Positions 39,102-50,562 of a DNA stretch of 64,000 nucleotides are shown piece by piece; positions within the stretch are counted from its first letter, which is position 1, and each line of letters starts with the position of its first letter. The DNA comes from Parvibaculum sp. Lineage in GTDB: Bacteria > Pseudomonadota > Alphaproteobacteria > Parvibaculales > Parvibaculaceae. The DNA is taken from NCBI RefSeq assembly GCF_030651915.1, contig NZ_JAUSBV010000005.1, positions 930,001 through 994,000 on the forward strand, read 5' to 3'. The position numbers and the translations under genes are program-made. The notes under the pieces are model-generated. The model was not told where the DNA came from. It did no database searches and worked only from the letters and a program-made list of their open reading frames with translations.

Positions 39102-40205
39102 ATGAGTGCACAGACCGGAGCAAAGGTCGTCTCGAAAGGCGACTGGAAAGTGACGATGACGCCGGACGATATCTACCGCAATCCGATGGATATCGCCTGG
39201 ACCTTCGACTACATGTTCTCGGAAGACAAGGTCGAGGACCTTTACAAGCGCGCCAAGCAGAACCAGTGGGATTCCGACGATCTGCTCCCTTGGGACACGG
39301 TCGTCGATCCGTCGCGCCCGCTGATCGCCAATGACAGCGACATCTATCACAAGATGCCGTTCTTCAAGCGGCTGTCGAAATCGCAGCAGGAAACCTTCAC
39401 CGCGCATTCGACGGCGCAGTTGCTGTCGCAATTCCTGCATGGCGAACAGGGCGCGCTGATGACGGCGGCCTGCGTGACGCATTCGGTGCCGGACGAAGGC
39501 GCCAAGCTTTATGCCGCGACGCAGACGATGGACGAGGCGCGGCATGTCGAGGTCTATTCGAAATATTGCGACAAGATCGCGATCATCTATCCGATGTCGC
39601 CCTGGCTGAAGCAGCTGATCGACGTGACGCTGCAGTCGGACCGCTACGAGAAGGTCATGATCGGCATGAACATGATTGTCGAAGGGCTCGCGCTGGGCGC
39701 CTTCAACAACATGTACCGGACGACGACCTGCCCGCTTCTGAAACAACTGACCTTCAACGTGATGCGCGACGAGAGCCGGCATGTGTCGTTCGGCCATGTG
39801 TTTCTCGGGCCGGTGTTCAAGAAGATGCATGCCGACGATCTCGAAGAGCTTGCCGAGTTCGCCTTCCAGGCCGTCAATATTCTGGTCAAGGCGCAGACGG
39901 CCGGGACGATCGCAAACAAGGTCGATCCGGGCTTCATGCAGGTGCTCGAAAACAGCGGCATCGATGCCGACGATTTCTTCAAGGGCCTGAAGGAAGCCGA
40001 GGAGGCCGGCCTCACCCGCGACCTGCCGCCCGGCCAAGTGCATGCGCTGAAGGACCTGATGATGCCGGCGCTGGCGCGTGTCGGACTGCTGACGCCGACG
40101 GCGCGCAAGAAGTACGATGAGGCGGGTATTCCGGTGTTCGACGACATCCGGGTGCTGCAGGCCATGGAAGGCGGTCATCCGACCGGCGAGGTTGCGGCCG
40201 AATAA
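39102..40205 (+). CDS. Ferritin-like diiron protein, possible oxygenase
   Basis: Two helix motifs with Glu...DEARHVE and Glu...DESRHVSFGH typical of diiron carboxylate proteins. Confidence 0.72.
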   Translation: MSAQTGAKVVSKGDWKVTMTPDDIYRNPMDIAWTFDYMFSEDKVEDLYKRAKQNQWDSDDLLPWDTVVDPSRPLIANDSDIYHKMPFFKRLSKSQQETFTAHSTAQLLSQFLHGEQGALMTAACVTHSVPDEGAKLYAATQTMDEARHVEVYSKYCDKIAIIYPMSPWLKQLIDVTLQSDRYEKVMIGMNMIVEGLALGAFNNMYRTTTCPLLKQLTFNVMRDESRHVSFGHVFLGPVFKKMHADDLEELAEFAFQAVNILVKAQTAGTIANKVDPGFMQVLENSGIDADDFFKGLKEAEEAGLTRDLPPGQVHALKDLMMPALARVGLLTPTARKKYDEAGIPVFDDIRVLQAMEGGHPTGEVAAE

Positions 40206-40294
40206 CCGATCAGATCAGCGGTGCGCCGGCCATGCAGCGGGCCGGCGCACCGTTTCGGCTCACGCGCAAGCTGCGCAACCAGAGAGAAATCGAT

Positions 40295-41104
40295 ATGGCG
40301 AACAAGGCGGGCGAAACGGCGCGTGATGACGAGCGGCCCGATTTCCATCGCGCGCTGGTCGACGGCATTCCGGAGGCGATCATCGTCTCGACCCCGGAAG
40401 GCGAGATCACCTATTTCAATCCCGCTTCCGAACGGCTGCTTGGATACAGCGCCGCCGAGGTTATCGGCAAGAGCATCACGGTGCTGGTGCCGCAACAGCC
40501 GGGGCGGCGCGCCGATCCGGTCAAATGGCTGGCGCGCTGGGCGGCCGAACCCGAACACGAGCAGTCGCGCTTTCTCGATCTGATCGGGCGGCGCAAGGAC
40601 GGGCATGAAATGCCGGTCGATGTGCGCGTCGTCGAAGCCCGGATCGGCGGCGCGGCGCGCTTCCTGATCACCTTCCGCGACAACAGCGTCAGGCGGCAGG
40701 AACAGGTCGCCTACAAGGAGCGCAACCTGCTCTTCTCGCGCATCCTGATGGTCGCCGAGGACGGGATCATCTCGGTCGATGCCGAGCAGAAAATTACCTT
40801 CTTCAATCTCAAGGCCGAAAAGATGTTCGGCTATCGTGCCGAAGAGGTTCTCGGCCAGAAGCTCGACACCCTGTTGCCCGAGCGCTTCCGGAAACCGCAT
40901 GCCGGACAGGTCAAGACCTTTGGCACGTCGAAGGACGCATCGCGCTGGATGAGCGACCGCGGGCCGGTGACCGGACGCCGCAAGGACGGCACGGAATTTC
41001 CGGTCGATGCCACGATCACCAAGGTCGAGACCGGCGGCAAGATCACCTATACGGCGCATCTGCGCAGCAATGCCGGCAAGACAACACGCGTGGCGCGGGC
41101 GTGA
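40295..41104 (+). CDS. Protein with two PAS domains and no recognisable output domain
   Basis: AIIVSTPEGEITYFNPASERLLGYSAAEVIGKSI... and GIISVDAEQKITFFNLKAEKMFGYRAEEVLGQKL... Confidence 0.85.
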   Translation: MANKAGETARDDERPDFHRALVDGIPEAIIVSTPEGEITYFNPASERLLGYSAAEVIGKSITVLVPQQPGRRADPVKWLARWAAEPEHEQSRFLDLIGRRKDGHEMPVDVRVVEARIGGAARFLITFRDNSVRRQEQVAYKERNLLFSRILMVAEDGIISVDAEQKITFFNLKAEKMFGYRAEEVLGQKLDTLLPERFRKPHAGQVKTFGTSKDASRWMSDRGPVTGRRKDGTEFPVDATITKVETGGKITYTAHLRSNAGKTTRVARA

Positions 41105-41128
41105 CGGGCCGGCGCGCCGATGTGACAT

Positions 41129-42148
<1,020 letters not shown>

Positions 42149-42166
42149 TTTTTCTCCCTGCGTGCC

Positions 42167-44074
42167 TTACGGCATCACGATTTCAAACCAGAAGTCGAAG
42201 CGGTCGAGCAGCGACAGAAAATCGGCGAAGGGCTTCGTGTCGCCTTCGACCGACACCTTCTTTTCGGCGATTGCCGCATCGAGCGTCGTTTCGCCAACCA
42301 CAAGCTCGACCAGCGCGGCGCGGGTCAGCGAAACGGCGACAGCGCCCGCTATCTTCCTGTCCTTGTAGTGATGCAGCACGGCGTTTTCCAGCGTCAGCGC
42401 GTAGCGTTCGCCGGTGTCGGTGAAGCTCAGAGCGAAGGCAAGCTGGCGGGCGCCGGCCTTGGTGCCGTTGAGGCGCACCGAGAGCGAGTCGATCAGCTGC
42501 TCAGCGGGGAGCGCCTTCAACTGGCCGGCCGCACCCTGACGCGGCACGTCGGAGGGCGGGCGCGGATTCCGGAGTTCCATCGCGGCCGTGAGATAGAAAC
42601 CGCGCCACGGACCCGACTCCGCCTGATAGCCCATCTGCTCCAGCGCATCGGCCTGCAAATGCCGCGCATCGGCATTCGACGGATCGGCGAAGACCAGATG
42701 ATTGACGATTTCGGCGACCCAGCGAAATTCGCCCTTGTCGAAGGCGGCACGCGCTTTGGCGAGCAGCGCATCGGCGCCGCCGGCGAGATCGACATAGCGC
42801 TTGCCGGCTTCGACCGGCGGCAGCTTGTGCAGGTTGGCCGGATTGCCGTCGAACCAGCCGAGATAACGCTGATAGACCGCCTTGGCATTGTGGTTGAGCG
42901 TGCCGTAATAGTCGCGCGTGTACCATTCGCTGGCCAAGCTCGGCGGCAGCGCCAGCTCCTCGGCGATTTCGAGCGGCGTCAATCCGTGATTGGCCAAGCG
43001 CAAGGTCTGGTCATGGACATATTTGTAGAGGTCGCGCTGCTTTTTCAGGAAGGCGACGGTCGCCTCGCGGCCCCAGCGCGGCCAGTGATGGCTGGCAAAC
43101 ATCAACTCGGCATCGCCGGCGAAGAGATCGATCGCCTCGTCGATATACCAGCTCCAGGACTTGGCGTCGCGCACCTGGGCGCCACGCGGCGTGTAAAGAT
43201 TGTGAAGCTGGCAGGAGCAATTCTCGGCCATGCAGAGCGCCTTGAATTGCGGGAAGTAGAAATTCATTTCGGCCGGCGCTTCGGTGTCGGGCGTCACCTG
43301 AAAGACGATCTCGACTCCGTCGATAACGAGCCTGGTGCCGGTTTCGGAAATGCTGACGGTCGGCGGCACCAGGCTCACCTGTCCCATCGACACGGTCTTG
43401 CCGAGACCGGCATCGACATGGCCTTTCGGTCCGCGCGGCAGCAACGCGCCATACATGTAGGTCGCGCGGCGGCCCATCGCGTTGCCGGCCAGCACGTTTT
43501 CGCTGACCGCCTCTTCGAGGAAGCCTTCGGGCGCGATGATCTGAAGGCCGCGCTCGATGTCGGCGTCACTCAGCACGCCATAGACGCCGCCATAGTGATC
43601 GACATGGCTGTGGGTGTAGATGACGGCGGTGACGGGCTTGTCGCCGCGGTGCTTGCGCATCAAGGCCAGCGCGGCGGCGGCCGGTTCGGCCGAGATCAGC
43701 GGGTCGATGACGATGTAGCCGGTGTCGCCCTCGATGAAGGTGATGTTGGAGAGGTCGAAATTGCGGACCTGACAGATGCCAGGCGTAACTTCGAACAGCC
43801 CATGGATCGCGTTGAGCTTTGCCTGACGCCAGAGGCTCGGATTGACCGTGTCGGGACAACCGGTGCAACCGTCATGCGCGGTATCGATGAACGAAAAGGT
43901 ACCCATGTCCCAGACGGCATGACCGGCGGCGTTCAGAACCTTTGCGTCCGGGATCGTGCCGATGAAGCCGCGCCGGGCCAGCTCGAAATCATCGCCGGTG
44001 TCGGGGGGCAGAGCCCCTTTCAATGCGCCGTGTGCGGCGCGCGTCGCCTCGGTTGCGTCTTTCGGATTTTCCAT
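42167..44074 (-). CDS. MBL-fold alkyl sulfatase (SdsA1/YjcS-like)
   Basis: THSHVDHYGGVYGV metallo-beta-lactamase motif; C-terminal SCP2-like domain; NFDLSNITFIEGDTGYIVIDPL. Confidence 0.92.
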   Translation of the reverse strand: MENPKDATEATRAAHGALKGALPPDTGDDFELARRGFIGTIPDAKVLNAAGHAVWDMGTFSFIDTAHDGCTGCPDTVNPSLWRQAKLNAIHGLFEVTPGICQVRNFDLSNITFIEGDTGYIVIDPLISAEPAAAALALMRKHRGDKPVTAVIYTHSHVDHYGGVYGVLSDADIERGLQIIAPEGFLEEAVSENVLAGNAMGRRATYMYGALLPRGPKGHVDAGLGKTVSMGQVSLVPPTVSISETGTRLVIDGVEIVFQVTPDTEAPAEMNFYFPQFKALCMAENCSCQLHNLYTPRGAQVRDAKSWSWYIDEAIDLFAGDAELMFASHHWPRWGREATVAFLKKQRDLYKYVHDQTLRLANHGLTPLEIAEELALPPSLASEWYTRDYYGTLNHNAKAVYQRYLGWFDGNPANLHKLPPVEAGKRYVDLAGGADALLAKARAAFDKGEFRWVAEIVNHLVFADPSNADARHLQADALEQMGYQAESGPWRGFYLTAAMELRNPRPPSDVPRQGAAGQLKALPAEQLIDSLSVRLNGTKAGARQLAFALSFTDTGERYALTLENAVLHHYKDRKIAGAVAVSLTRAALVELVVGETTLDAAIAEKKVSVEGDTKPFADFLSLLDRFDFWFEIVMP

Positions 44075-44213
44075 GGAGCCCCGCCCGTTCGCTGTCCGCC
44101 GTTGGCTGGCGGCCGTTCCAGCGCTCGCCGGAACAACCAGCGGCGCATTGGGGCCAGACTACAGGCTCGGCCGTCGGCGGCAAGAGCCCGCAGCCGTTAA
44201 CGGCATGGCGAAA

Positions 44214-44741
44214 TCACGACTCCACGTCGCCGCGCATTGAAAAATGAGCGACCAGAAATATCATGTCGATGCCGGTACCGTCCTTGCTCAAGGGCGCCAG
44301 CAGAATCTCGAAGCGGATAAAGGTTTTGTCTTCGTGCAGCACATTGCCGACGGCACGGATCGGCCCGCCATGATCGAGCATGGCGCGGGCGACACCCCGC
44401 CAGCGTTCGAGAATTTCCGGCGCCAGCCGGGTCGCCAGCGGCCGATTGTGAATGGGGCCGAAAACCTCTTCAAAGCGCGCGCCCGCCAGACGCGGGAACA
44501 GCTCGACGCCGTCCGCCGGCAAGGCCTTCATTTCGAAAAGGCAGAGATTAGGCAGAAGAGGTGCGATTTCCTCGGGGCGTATGTCGCCGCGCAACGGCAT
44601 CGGCCGGCCAGCCGCTTTTTTCCGCCAGTAATCAAGCCCGGCACGTGGCATTGATGCCGCAAAGTTCAGTTCCGTATCGACGTCGATCGGCGGCAATTCA
44701 ATCGATCTGCGGTATGCGCCCTCGCCTCTGGTCGCCATTCG
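44214..44741 (-). CDS. PAS_5 (PF07310)-like protein
   Basis: YWRKKAAGRPMPLRGDIRPEEIAPLLPNLCLFEM. Confidence 0.65.
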   Translation of the reverse strand, partial: RMATRGEGAYRRSIELPPIDVDTELNFAASMPRAGLDYWRKKAAGRPMPLRGDIRPEEIAPLLPNLCLFEMKALPADGVELFPRLAGARFEEVFGPIHNRPLATRLAPEILERWRGVARAMLDHGGPIRAVGNVLHEDKTFIRFEILLAPLSKDGTGIDMIFLVAHFSMRGDVES

Positions 44742-44868
44742 TCTCCCCCGGAACACGTCTCACGGACGCCCGATTCGTTTCCAAGCCTAATACAGCCAGA
44801 GCTCCGGGCAAAACCGGGATTTCGACAACACTCCGTTCAGAGAACAATCGCCGACGGCATGCATGCGG

Positions 44869-46584
44869 TCAGGCGGTTCGGGCGATGTCGAGCTTCAACT
44901 CCGCGATCATCGCATCGCGGATCTGGAATTTCTGCACCTTGCCGGTGACGGTCATTGGAAATTCGGGCACGAAGCGGACATAGCGCGGCACTTTGTAATG
45001 CGCGATCTGGCCCTTGCAGAAACCTTTGATCTCTTCCTCGGTGGCGCTTTCGCCGGGTTTCATCTTCACCCAGGCGCAGATTTCCTCGCCATATTTCGCA
45101 TCCGGCACACCAACGACGGCGACATCCTCGATTTTCGGGTGGCGGTAGAGATATTCCTCGATCTCGCGCGGATAGACGTTTTCGCCGCCGCGAATGACCA
45201 TGTCCTTCAAGCGGCCGACAATGTTGCCATAGCCTTCGACGTCGATGGTGGCGAGGTCGCCCGTATGCATCCAGCCCTCGGCATCGACCGCTTCGGCGGT
45301 TTTTTCCTTGTCGTCCCAGTAGCCAATCATGACGGAATAGCCGCGCGTGCAGAGCTCGCCCGGCTCGCCGCAAGGCACGGTCTTGCCATCGAGATCGACG
45401 ATCTTGCATTCGAGATGCGGCTGCACGCGGCCGATGGTCGAGACGCGGCGTTCAAGCGTGTCGCTCTCGCCGGTCTGGAAGCTGACGGGACTTGTTTCGG
45501 TCATGCCGTAGGCGATGGTCACGTCGCGCATATGCATGCGGGAAATCACCTGCTTCATCACCTCGACCGGACAGGGGGAGCCCGCCATGCAACCGGTGCG
45601 CAATGAGGAGAGATCGAACTTGGCGAAATCGGGATGGCCGAGCTCGGCGATGAACATGGTCGGCACGCCATAGAGGCCGGTGCAGCGTTCCTTCTCGACC
45701 GCCTGCAGCACCGCCAGCGGATCGAAGGCATCGGCCGGATAGATCATGGTCGCACCATGCGTCAGGCAGCCGAGATTGCCCATCACCATGCCGAAGCAAT
45801 GATAAAGCGGCACGGGGATGCAGAGGCGGTCACCCTCTTTCAAGCCAATGCTGCGCCCGACCATGAAGCCGTTGTTGAGAATGTTGTGATGCGAGAGCGT
45901 CGCGCCCTTCGGCAGACCGGTGGTGCCGCTGGTGAACTGGATGTTGATGGCGTCGCGGCAGTCGAGCTTGTCGGCCAGTGCGGCGACCGCCTTGCGTTCG
46001 GCATCGCCCGCCCTGCCCGCGATGTCGTCGAATTGCAGCCAGCCGGCGCGAGGGCTGCCGCCGATCTGGATGACATGTTTCAGTTGTGGAAGTTTCGCCG
46101 ATGCGAGTTCGCTTGTGGATTGCGGGATTTCCGGCGCCAGCGTTTCGACCATCTCGACATATTCGGAGGTCTTGAAACGCTCGGGCGCGATCAACGCCTT
46201 CACGCCGACCTTGTTGAGCGTGTATTCGAGCTCGGAGAGGCGATAGGCCGGGTTGATGTTGACCAGAACGATACCCGCCTTGGCGGTGGCGAATTGCGTC
46301 AGCGTCCATTCGGCGCAATTGGGCGCCCAGATGCCGACGCGGTCGCCGCGCGCGAGACCTAATGTCAGCAGGCCGGCGGCCAGCGCCTCGGCTTTGTCGT
46401 TCAGTTCCTTATAAGTCCAGCGGATGTTCTGGTGGACCGAGACCAGCGCCTCGCGATCCGGCCATTTGGCGGCGGCGGATGTCAGCGCCTGACCGATGGT
46501 TTCGTCGCGCAAGGCGGGCGTATCCGCGCCGCGCACATGCGACATGCCGGGCGCAACCGGCCTGCCCGCTTCGCTTTTTCCCAT
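44869..46584 (-). CDS. AMP-binding acyl-CoA synthetase
   Basis: [47 protein letters not shown]. Confidence 0.93.
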   Translation of the reverse strand: MGKSEAGRPVAPGMSHVRGADTPALRDETIGQALTSAAAKWPDREALVSVHQNIRWTYKELNDKAEALAAGLLTLGLARGDRVGIWAPNCAEWTLTQFATAKAGIVLVNINPAYRLSELEYTLNKVGVKALIAPERFKTSEYVEMVETLAPEIPQSTSELASAKLPQLKHVIQIGGSPRAGWLQFDDIAGRAGDAERKAVAALADKLDCRDAINIQFTSGTTGLPKGATLSHHNILNNGFMVGRSIGLKEGDRLCIPVPLYHCFGMVMGNLGCLTHGATMIYPADAFDPLAVLQAVEKERCTGLYGVPTMFIAELGHPDFAKFDLSSLRTGCMAGSPCPVEVMKQVISRMHMRDVTIAYGMTETSPVSFQTGESDTLERRVSTIGRVQPHLECKIVDLDGKTVPCGEPGELCTRGYSVMIGYWDDKEKTAEAVDAEGWMHTGDLATIDVEGYGNIVGRLKDMVIRGGENVYPREIEEYLYRHPKIEDVAVVGVPDAKYGEEICAWVKMKPGESATEEEIKGFCKGQIAHYKVPRYVRFVPEFPMTVTGKVQKFQIRDAMIAELKLDIARTA

Positions 46585-46611
46585 GACGATCCTCCCGACC
46601 TCTGTTTTCGT

Positions 46612-48555
46612 TCAGCTTTTCAGGTCTTCGATGTCCTTGTAAAGCTCCAGCGCTTCGGGGTTTGCCAGCGCTTCACGATTTTTGACCGGCCGGCCATGCA
46701 CGATGTCGCGCACGGCAAGCTCGGTGATCTTGCCCGATTTGGTGCGCGGAATGTCGGCGACGGCGACGATTTTGGCCGGGACATGGCGCGGCGAGGCGCC
46801 TTCGCGGATTTTCGTGCGGATCGCCGCGCGCATGGCGTCGTCGAGCGCCTGGCCGGGCTTCATCACCACGAAGAGCACGACGCGGACATCGCCGGCGAAA
46901 TCCTGACCGATCGCCAGCGCTTCCTGCACTTCCGGCAGTTGCTCGACCTGGGCGTAGATTTCCGCCGTGCCGATGCGCACACCGCCCGGATTGAGCGTTG
47001 CGTCGGAACGGCCATGAATGACGATGCCGCCATGCGCCGTGATTTCGGCGAAGTCGCCATGGCACCAGACGCCCGGAAAGCGTTCGAAATAGGCGGCGCG
47101 GTATTTGGCGCCATCTTCATCGTTCCAGAAGCCGACCGGCATCGACGGGAAAGGTTTGACGCAGACCAGCTCGCCCTTCTCGCCCGCGACCGGCTTTCCC
47201 TCGTCGTTCCAGACTTCGACCGCCATGCCGAGGCCCTTGGCCTGGATTTCGCCGCGATGGACGGGGAGCATCGGACTGCCGAGCACGAAGCAGGAGACAA
47301 TGTCGGTGCCGCCGGAGATCGAGCAGAGGGCGACGTCCTGTTTCACGTCCGCATAAACATAGTCGAAGCTTTCGGCGACCAGCGGCGAACCGGTCGAGAG
47401 CATCATGCGCATCGAGGAGAGATCATGCGTTTCGCGGGGCGCGAGACCTTCCTTCTTGATCGCGTCGATGAATTTCGCCGAGGTGCCGAAGACATTGATC
47501 TTCGCTTCGTCGATATAGTCGAAGAGAACGGAGGGGCCGGGCGCGAAGGGCGAGCCGTCATAAAGCGCCAGCGTGGCGCCGGCGGCCAGCCCGGAGACCA
47601 GCCAGTTCCACATCATCCAGCCGCAAGTGGTGAAGTAGAAAAGACGCTCGCCGGGACGCAGGTCGCAATGGAGGCGATGTTCCTTCAGATGCTGCAGCAA
47701 TGTGCCGCCTGCCGAATGGACAATGCATTTCGGTACGCCGGTCGTGCCGCTCGAATACATGATGTAGAGCGGATGCGAAAACGGCAGGCGCGCGAAGCTC
47801 AGTTGCGCGTCGCGGGCAGATGCCAGCACATCCGGCCAGTCGGTTGATTTTGCGAGATGTTTTTTGCCCTCGCCGATAAAAGGCACGACGGCGACATGCT
47901 CGAGCGACCGCAGGCCGGCGATGATTTCGGCAAGCTTGTCATGCGCCGGAAGAATTTTTCCCGCATAGCGGTAGCCGTCGCAGGCGATCAGCACTTTCGG
48001 TGCGATCTGGCCGAAGCGGTCGAGCACGCCCTTGACGCCGAAATCGGGCGAGCAGGAGGAAAAGACCGCGCCGATGCTGGCGGCGGCGAGCATGGCGACA
48101 ATGGTTTCGGGGCAATTGGGCATGAAGGCGGCGACGCGGTCGCCCGGCGCGACGCCCCATGATTTCAGCATGGCGGCAAGGCGCGCCACATCGGCACGCA
48201 GTTGCGCATGGCTGACGGGTGCGGCCACACGTCCTTCATTGTTAAAAAGAAGTGCCGGGGTTTCGCCTTCGCCGCGTAGCAGGTTTTCGGCGAAATTCAA
48301 CCGTGCCTCGGGAAAGAAGCGCGCGCCGGGCATCTTGCCGCCGTCGAGCAGCGTGACGCTGCCCTTGTCGCCGATGACGGCGCTGTCGTCCCAGATTTCG
48401 TTCCAGAAGAGGTCCGGATGGGCGACCGACCAGCGATGCAGCGCCTCGTAACCGTCGAGCGCTGTGCCATGATTTTCGTTCACCCGCGCCATGAATGCCG
48501 CCATGGCCGAAGCGGCGATGCGATCCGGCGCGGGCGACCAGAGCGGCGCGCTCAT
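46612..48555 (-). CDS. Acetoacetate-CoA ligase
   Basis: LYIMYSSGTTGVPKCIVHSAGGTLLQHLKEHRLHCDLRPGERLFYFTTCGWMMWNW. Confidence 0.93.
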   Translation of the reverse strand: MSAPLWSPAPDRIAASAMAAFMARVNENHGTALDGYEALHRWSVAHPDLFWNEIWDDSAVIGDKGSVTLLDGGKMPGARFFPEARLNFAENLLRGEGETPALLFNNEGRVAAPVSHAQLRADVARLAAMLKSWGVAPGDRVAAFMPNCPETIVAMLAAASIGAVFSSCSPDFGVKGVLDRFGQIAPKVLIACDGYRYAGKILPAHDKLAEIIAGLRSLEHVAVVPFIGEGKKHLAKSTDWPDVLASARDAQLSFARLPFSHPLYIMYSSGTTGVPKCIVHSAGGTLLQHLKEHRLHCDLRPGERLFYFTTCGWMMWNWLVSGLAAGATLALYDGSPFAPGPSVLFDYIDEAKINVFGTSAKFIDAIKKEGLAPRETHDLSSMRMMLSTGSPLVAESFDYVYADVKQDVALCSISGGTDIVSCFVLGSPMLPVHRGEIQAKGLGMAVEVWNDEGKPVAGEKGELVCVKPFPSMPVGFWNDEDGAKYRAAYFERFPGVWCHGDFAEITAHGGIVIHGRSDATLNPGGVRIGTAEIYAQVEQLPEVQEALAIGQDFAGDVRVVLFVVMKPGQALDDAMRAAIRTKIREGASPRHVPAKIVAVADIPRTKSGKITELAVRDIVHGRPVKNREALANPEALELYKDIEDLKS

Positions 48556-50552
48556 TTTTCGGCTTCCTCGAAAGTAACCAGCGCCGCGCCGGCCTCGACC
48601 TGATCGCCGACAGCCACATTGACGGAAGCGACCTTGCCATCGGCGGCGGCCAGCAGCGTCTGCTCCATTTTCATCGCTTCCATGACGACCAGCGCCGCGC
48701 CTCTTTTGATTGTCGCGCCGGTTTCGGCCAATACCTGCACGATCTTGCCGGGCATTGGCGCTTTCAGCGCGCCGGTGTCGGCATCCGCAGCCACATCGAC
48801 GTCGAGCGGATTGACGACGGAGAATTCGGTCGCGATGCCTTCATGGATCAGTGTGAAGCCACTGCCATTGGCGACAAAGGCGGCGGCGTGCCTTGCGCCG
48901 TCGACGGTTGCCGTCAGCGCGCCATCGGCGGTCAGCGCGGCATCGGCGACGATCGAGGCGCCGTCATTGACCAAAATCAGGCGGCAGGCATCGTCCTGCG
49001 GTTCGAGCTTCAGCGACAGCGGCGCGCCGCCGAGCAGAAAGTTCAGAGTTTCGGCGCGGCGGCCGCCCAGCACCCAGCTATCGGTGGCGCCCCAGGGCGA
49101 GGTTTCGGTCGCAGCGGCGCGCTTGCGCGCCATCAGATGCGCGGCGGCGGCCAGCGCCAGAATGCGCGGCGAGGGTTCGGCCGGCGGCACCAGCGCGTCG
49201 AGATGACGATCGATAAAGCCGGTGTCGATGTCGCCGTCGATGAAGGCGTCATGGCCCAGGGTTTCGATCAGAAAGCCGAGATTGGTTTTCGGGCCCGCCA
49301 CTTCCATGCCGGTGAGGAAATTTTTCAAGGTTCTCAAGGCGATGCGGCGCGTCTCGCCATGGGCGATGATCTTGCCGATCATCGGATCGTAGAACATCGT
49401 CACCTCGTCGCCCTCGCGTACACCCATGTCCATGCGCACATGGGGCATGTTTTCGGGCGCGCGGAGACGCGCTAGGCGGCCGGTCGAGGGGAAGAATTTC
49501 TTCGCCGGGTCCTCGGCATAGAGGCGAACCTCGACCGCATGACCGGTGAGCGGAATGTCCTTTTGTTTCAACGGCAAGTGCTCGCCGGCGGCGACGCGCA
49601 ATTGCCATTCGACCAGATCGAGGCCGGTGATCGCTTCCGTCACCGGGTGCTCGACCTGAAGGCGCGTGTTCATTTCCATGAACCAGAAACCGTCGGCTTT
49701 CAGGCCGTCGGTGGCATCGGCAATGAATTCGACCGTGCCGGCGCCGCGATAGCCGATGGCTTTTGCGGCGGCAACGGCCGCATCGCCCATGGCCTTGCGC
49801 ATTTCGGGCGGCATGCCGGGGGCCGGCGCCTCCTCGATCACCTTCTGGTGGCGGCGCTGTAGCGAGCAGTCGCGTTCATGGAGCGACACCGCATTGCCAT
49901 GGCTGTCGGCAAAGACCTGGATTTCGATGTGACGCGGGCGGGCCACATATTTTTCGACCAGCACACGTTCGTCGCCGAAAGCGGCGCCGGCCTCGCGCAT
50001 GGCGCTTGCCAGTTCCTTGCCGAATTGCGCCGGATCGTCGACGCGGCGCATGCCCTTGCCGCCACCGCCGGCCACCGCCTTGATCAGCACCGGATAGCCG
50101 ATCTTTTCGGCCTGTGCGGCCAGAAACGCGGCATCCTGATTGTCGCCGTGATAGCCCGGCACCACCGGCACCTTTGCCTTTTCCATCAAGGCCTTGGCCG
50201 CATCCTTCAAGCCCATGGCGCGGATTGCCGCAGGCGGCGGGCCGACAAAGACGATGCCGGCCTTCTCGCAGACCTCGGCAAAGGCGGCGTTTTCAGAGAG
50301 GAAGCCATAGCCCGGATGGATGGCGCCGGCGCCCGAACGCAGGGCCGCTTCGAGAATGGCGTCGGCGCGCAGATAGCTTTCGGCGGCAGGTGCGGGGCCG
50401 ATGCGGTACGCCTCGTCGGCCTCGGCGACATGGTACGCGTTGGCGTCGGCATCGGAATAGACCGCGATGGTTTTCAACCCCATGCGGCGCGCGGTGCGGA
50501 TGACGCGGACGGCGATTTCGCCGCGATTGGCGATCAGGAGGGATTTGAACAT
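48552..50552 (-). CDS. Acyl-CoA (probably methylcrotonyl-CoA) carboxylase biotin-containing subunit
   Basis: MFKSLLIANRGEIAVRVIRTARRMG; biotinyl motif VVMEAMKMEQTL; adjacent carboxyltransferase and IVD. Confidence 0.92.
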   Translation of the reverse strand: MFKSLLIANRGEIAVRVIRTARRMGLKTIAVYSDADANAYHVAEADEAYRIGPAPAAESYLRADAILEAALRSGAGAIHPGYGFLSENAAFAEVCEKAGIVFVGPPPAAIRAMGLKDAAKALMEKAKVPVVPGYHGDNQDAAFLAAQAEKIGYPVLIKAVAGGGGKGMRRVDDPAQFGKELASAMREAGAAFGDERVLVEKYVARPRHIEIQVFADSHGNAVSLHERDCSLQRRHQKVIEEAPAPGMPPEMRKAMGDAAVAAAKAIGYRGAGTVEFIADATDGLKADGFWFMEMNTRLQVEHPVTEAITGLDLVEWQLRVAAGEHLPLKQKDIPLTGHAVEVRLYAEDPAKKFFPSTGRLARLRAPENMPHVRMDMGVREGDEVTMFYDPMIGKIIAHGETRRIALRTLKNFLTGMEVAGPKTNLGFLIETLGHDAFIDGDIDTGFIDRHLDALVPPAEPSPRILALAAAAHLMARKRAAATETSPWGATDSWVLGGRRAETLNFLLGGAPLSLKLEPQDDACRLILVNDGASIVADAALTADGALTATVDGARHAAAFVANGSGFTLIHEGIATEFSVVNPLDVDVAADADTGALKAPMPGKIVQVLAETGATIKRGAALVVMEAMKMEQTLLAAADGKVASVNVAVGDQVEAGAALVTFEEAEK

Positions 50553-50562
50553 TTCTCTTCCC

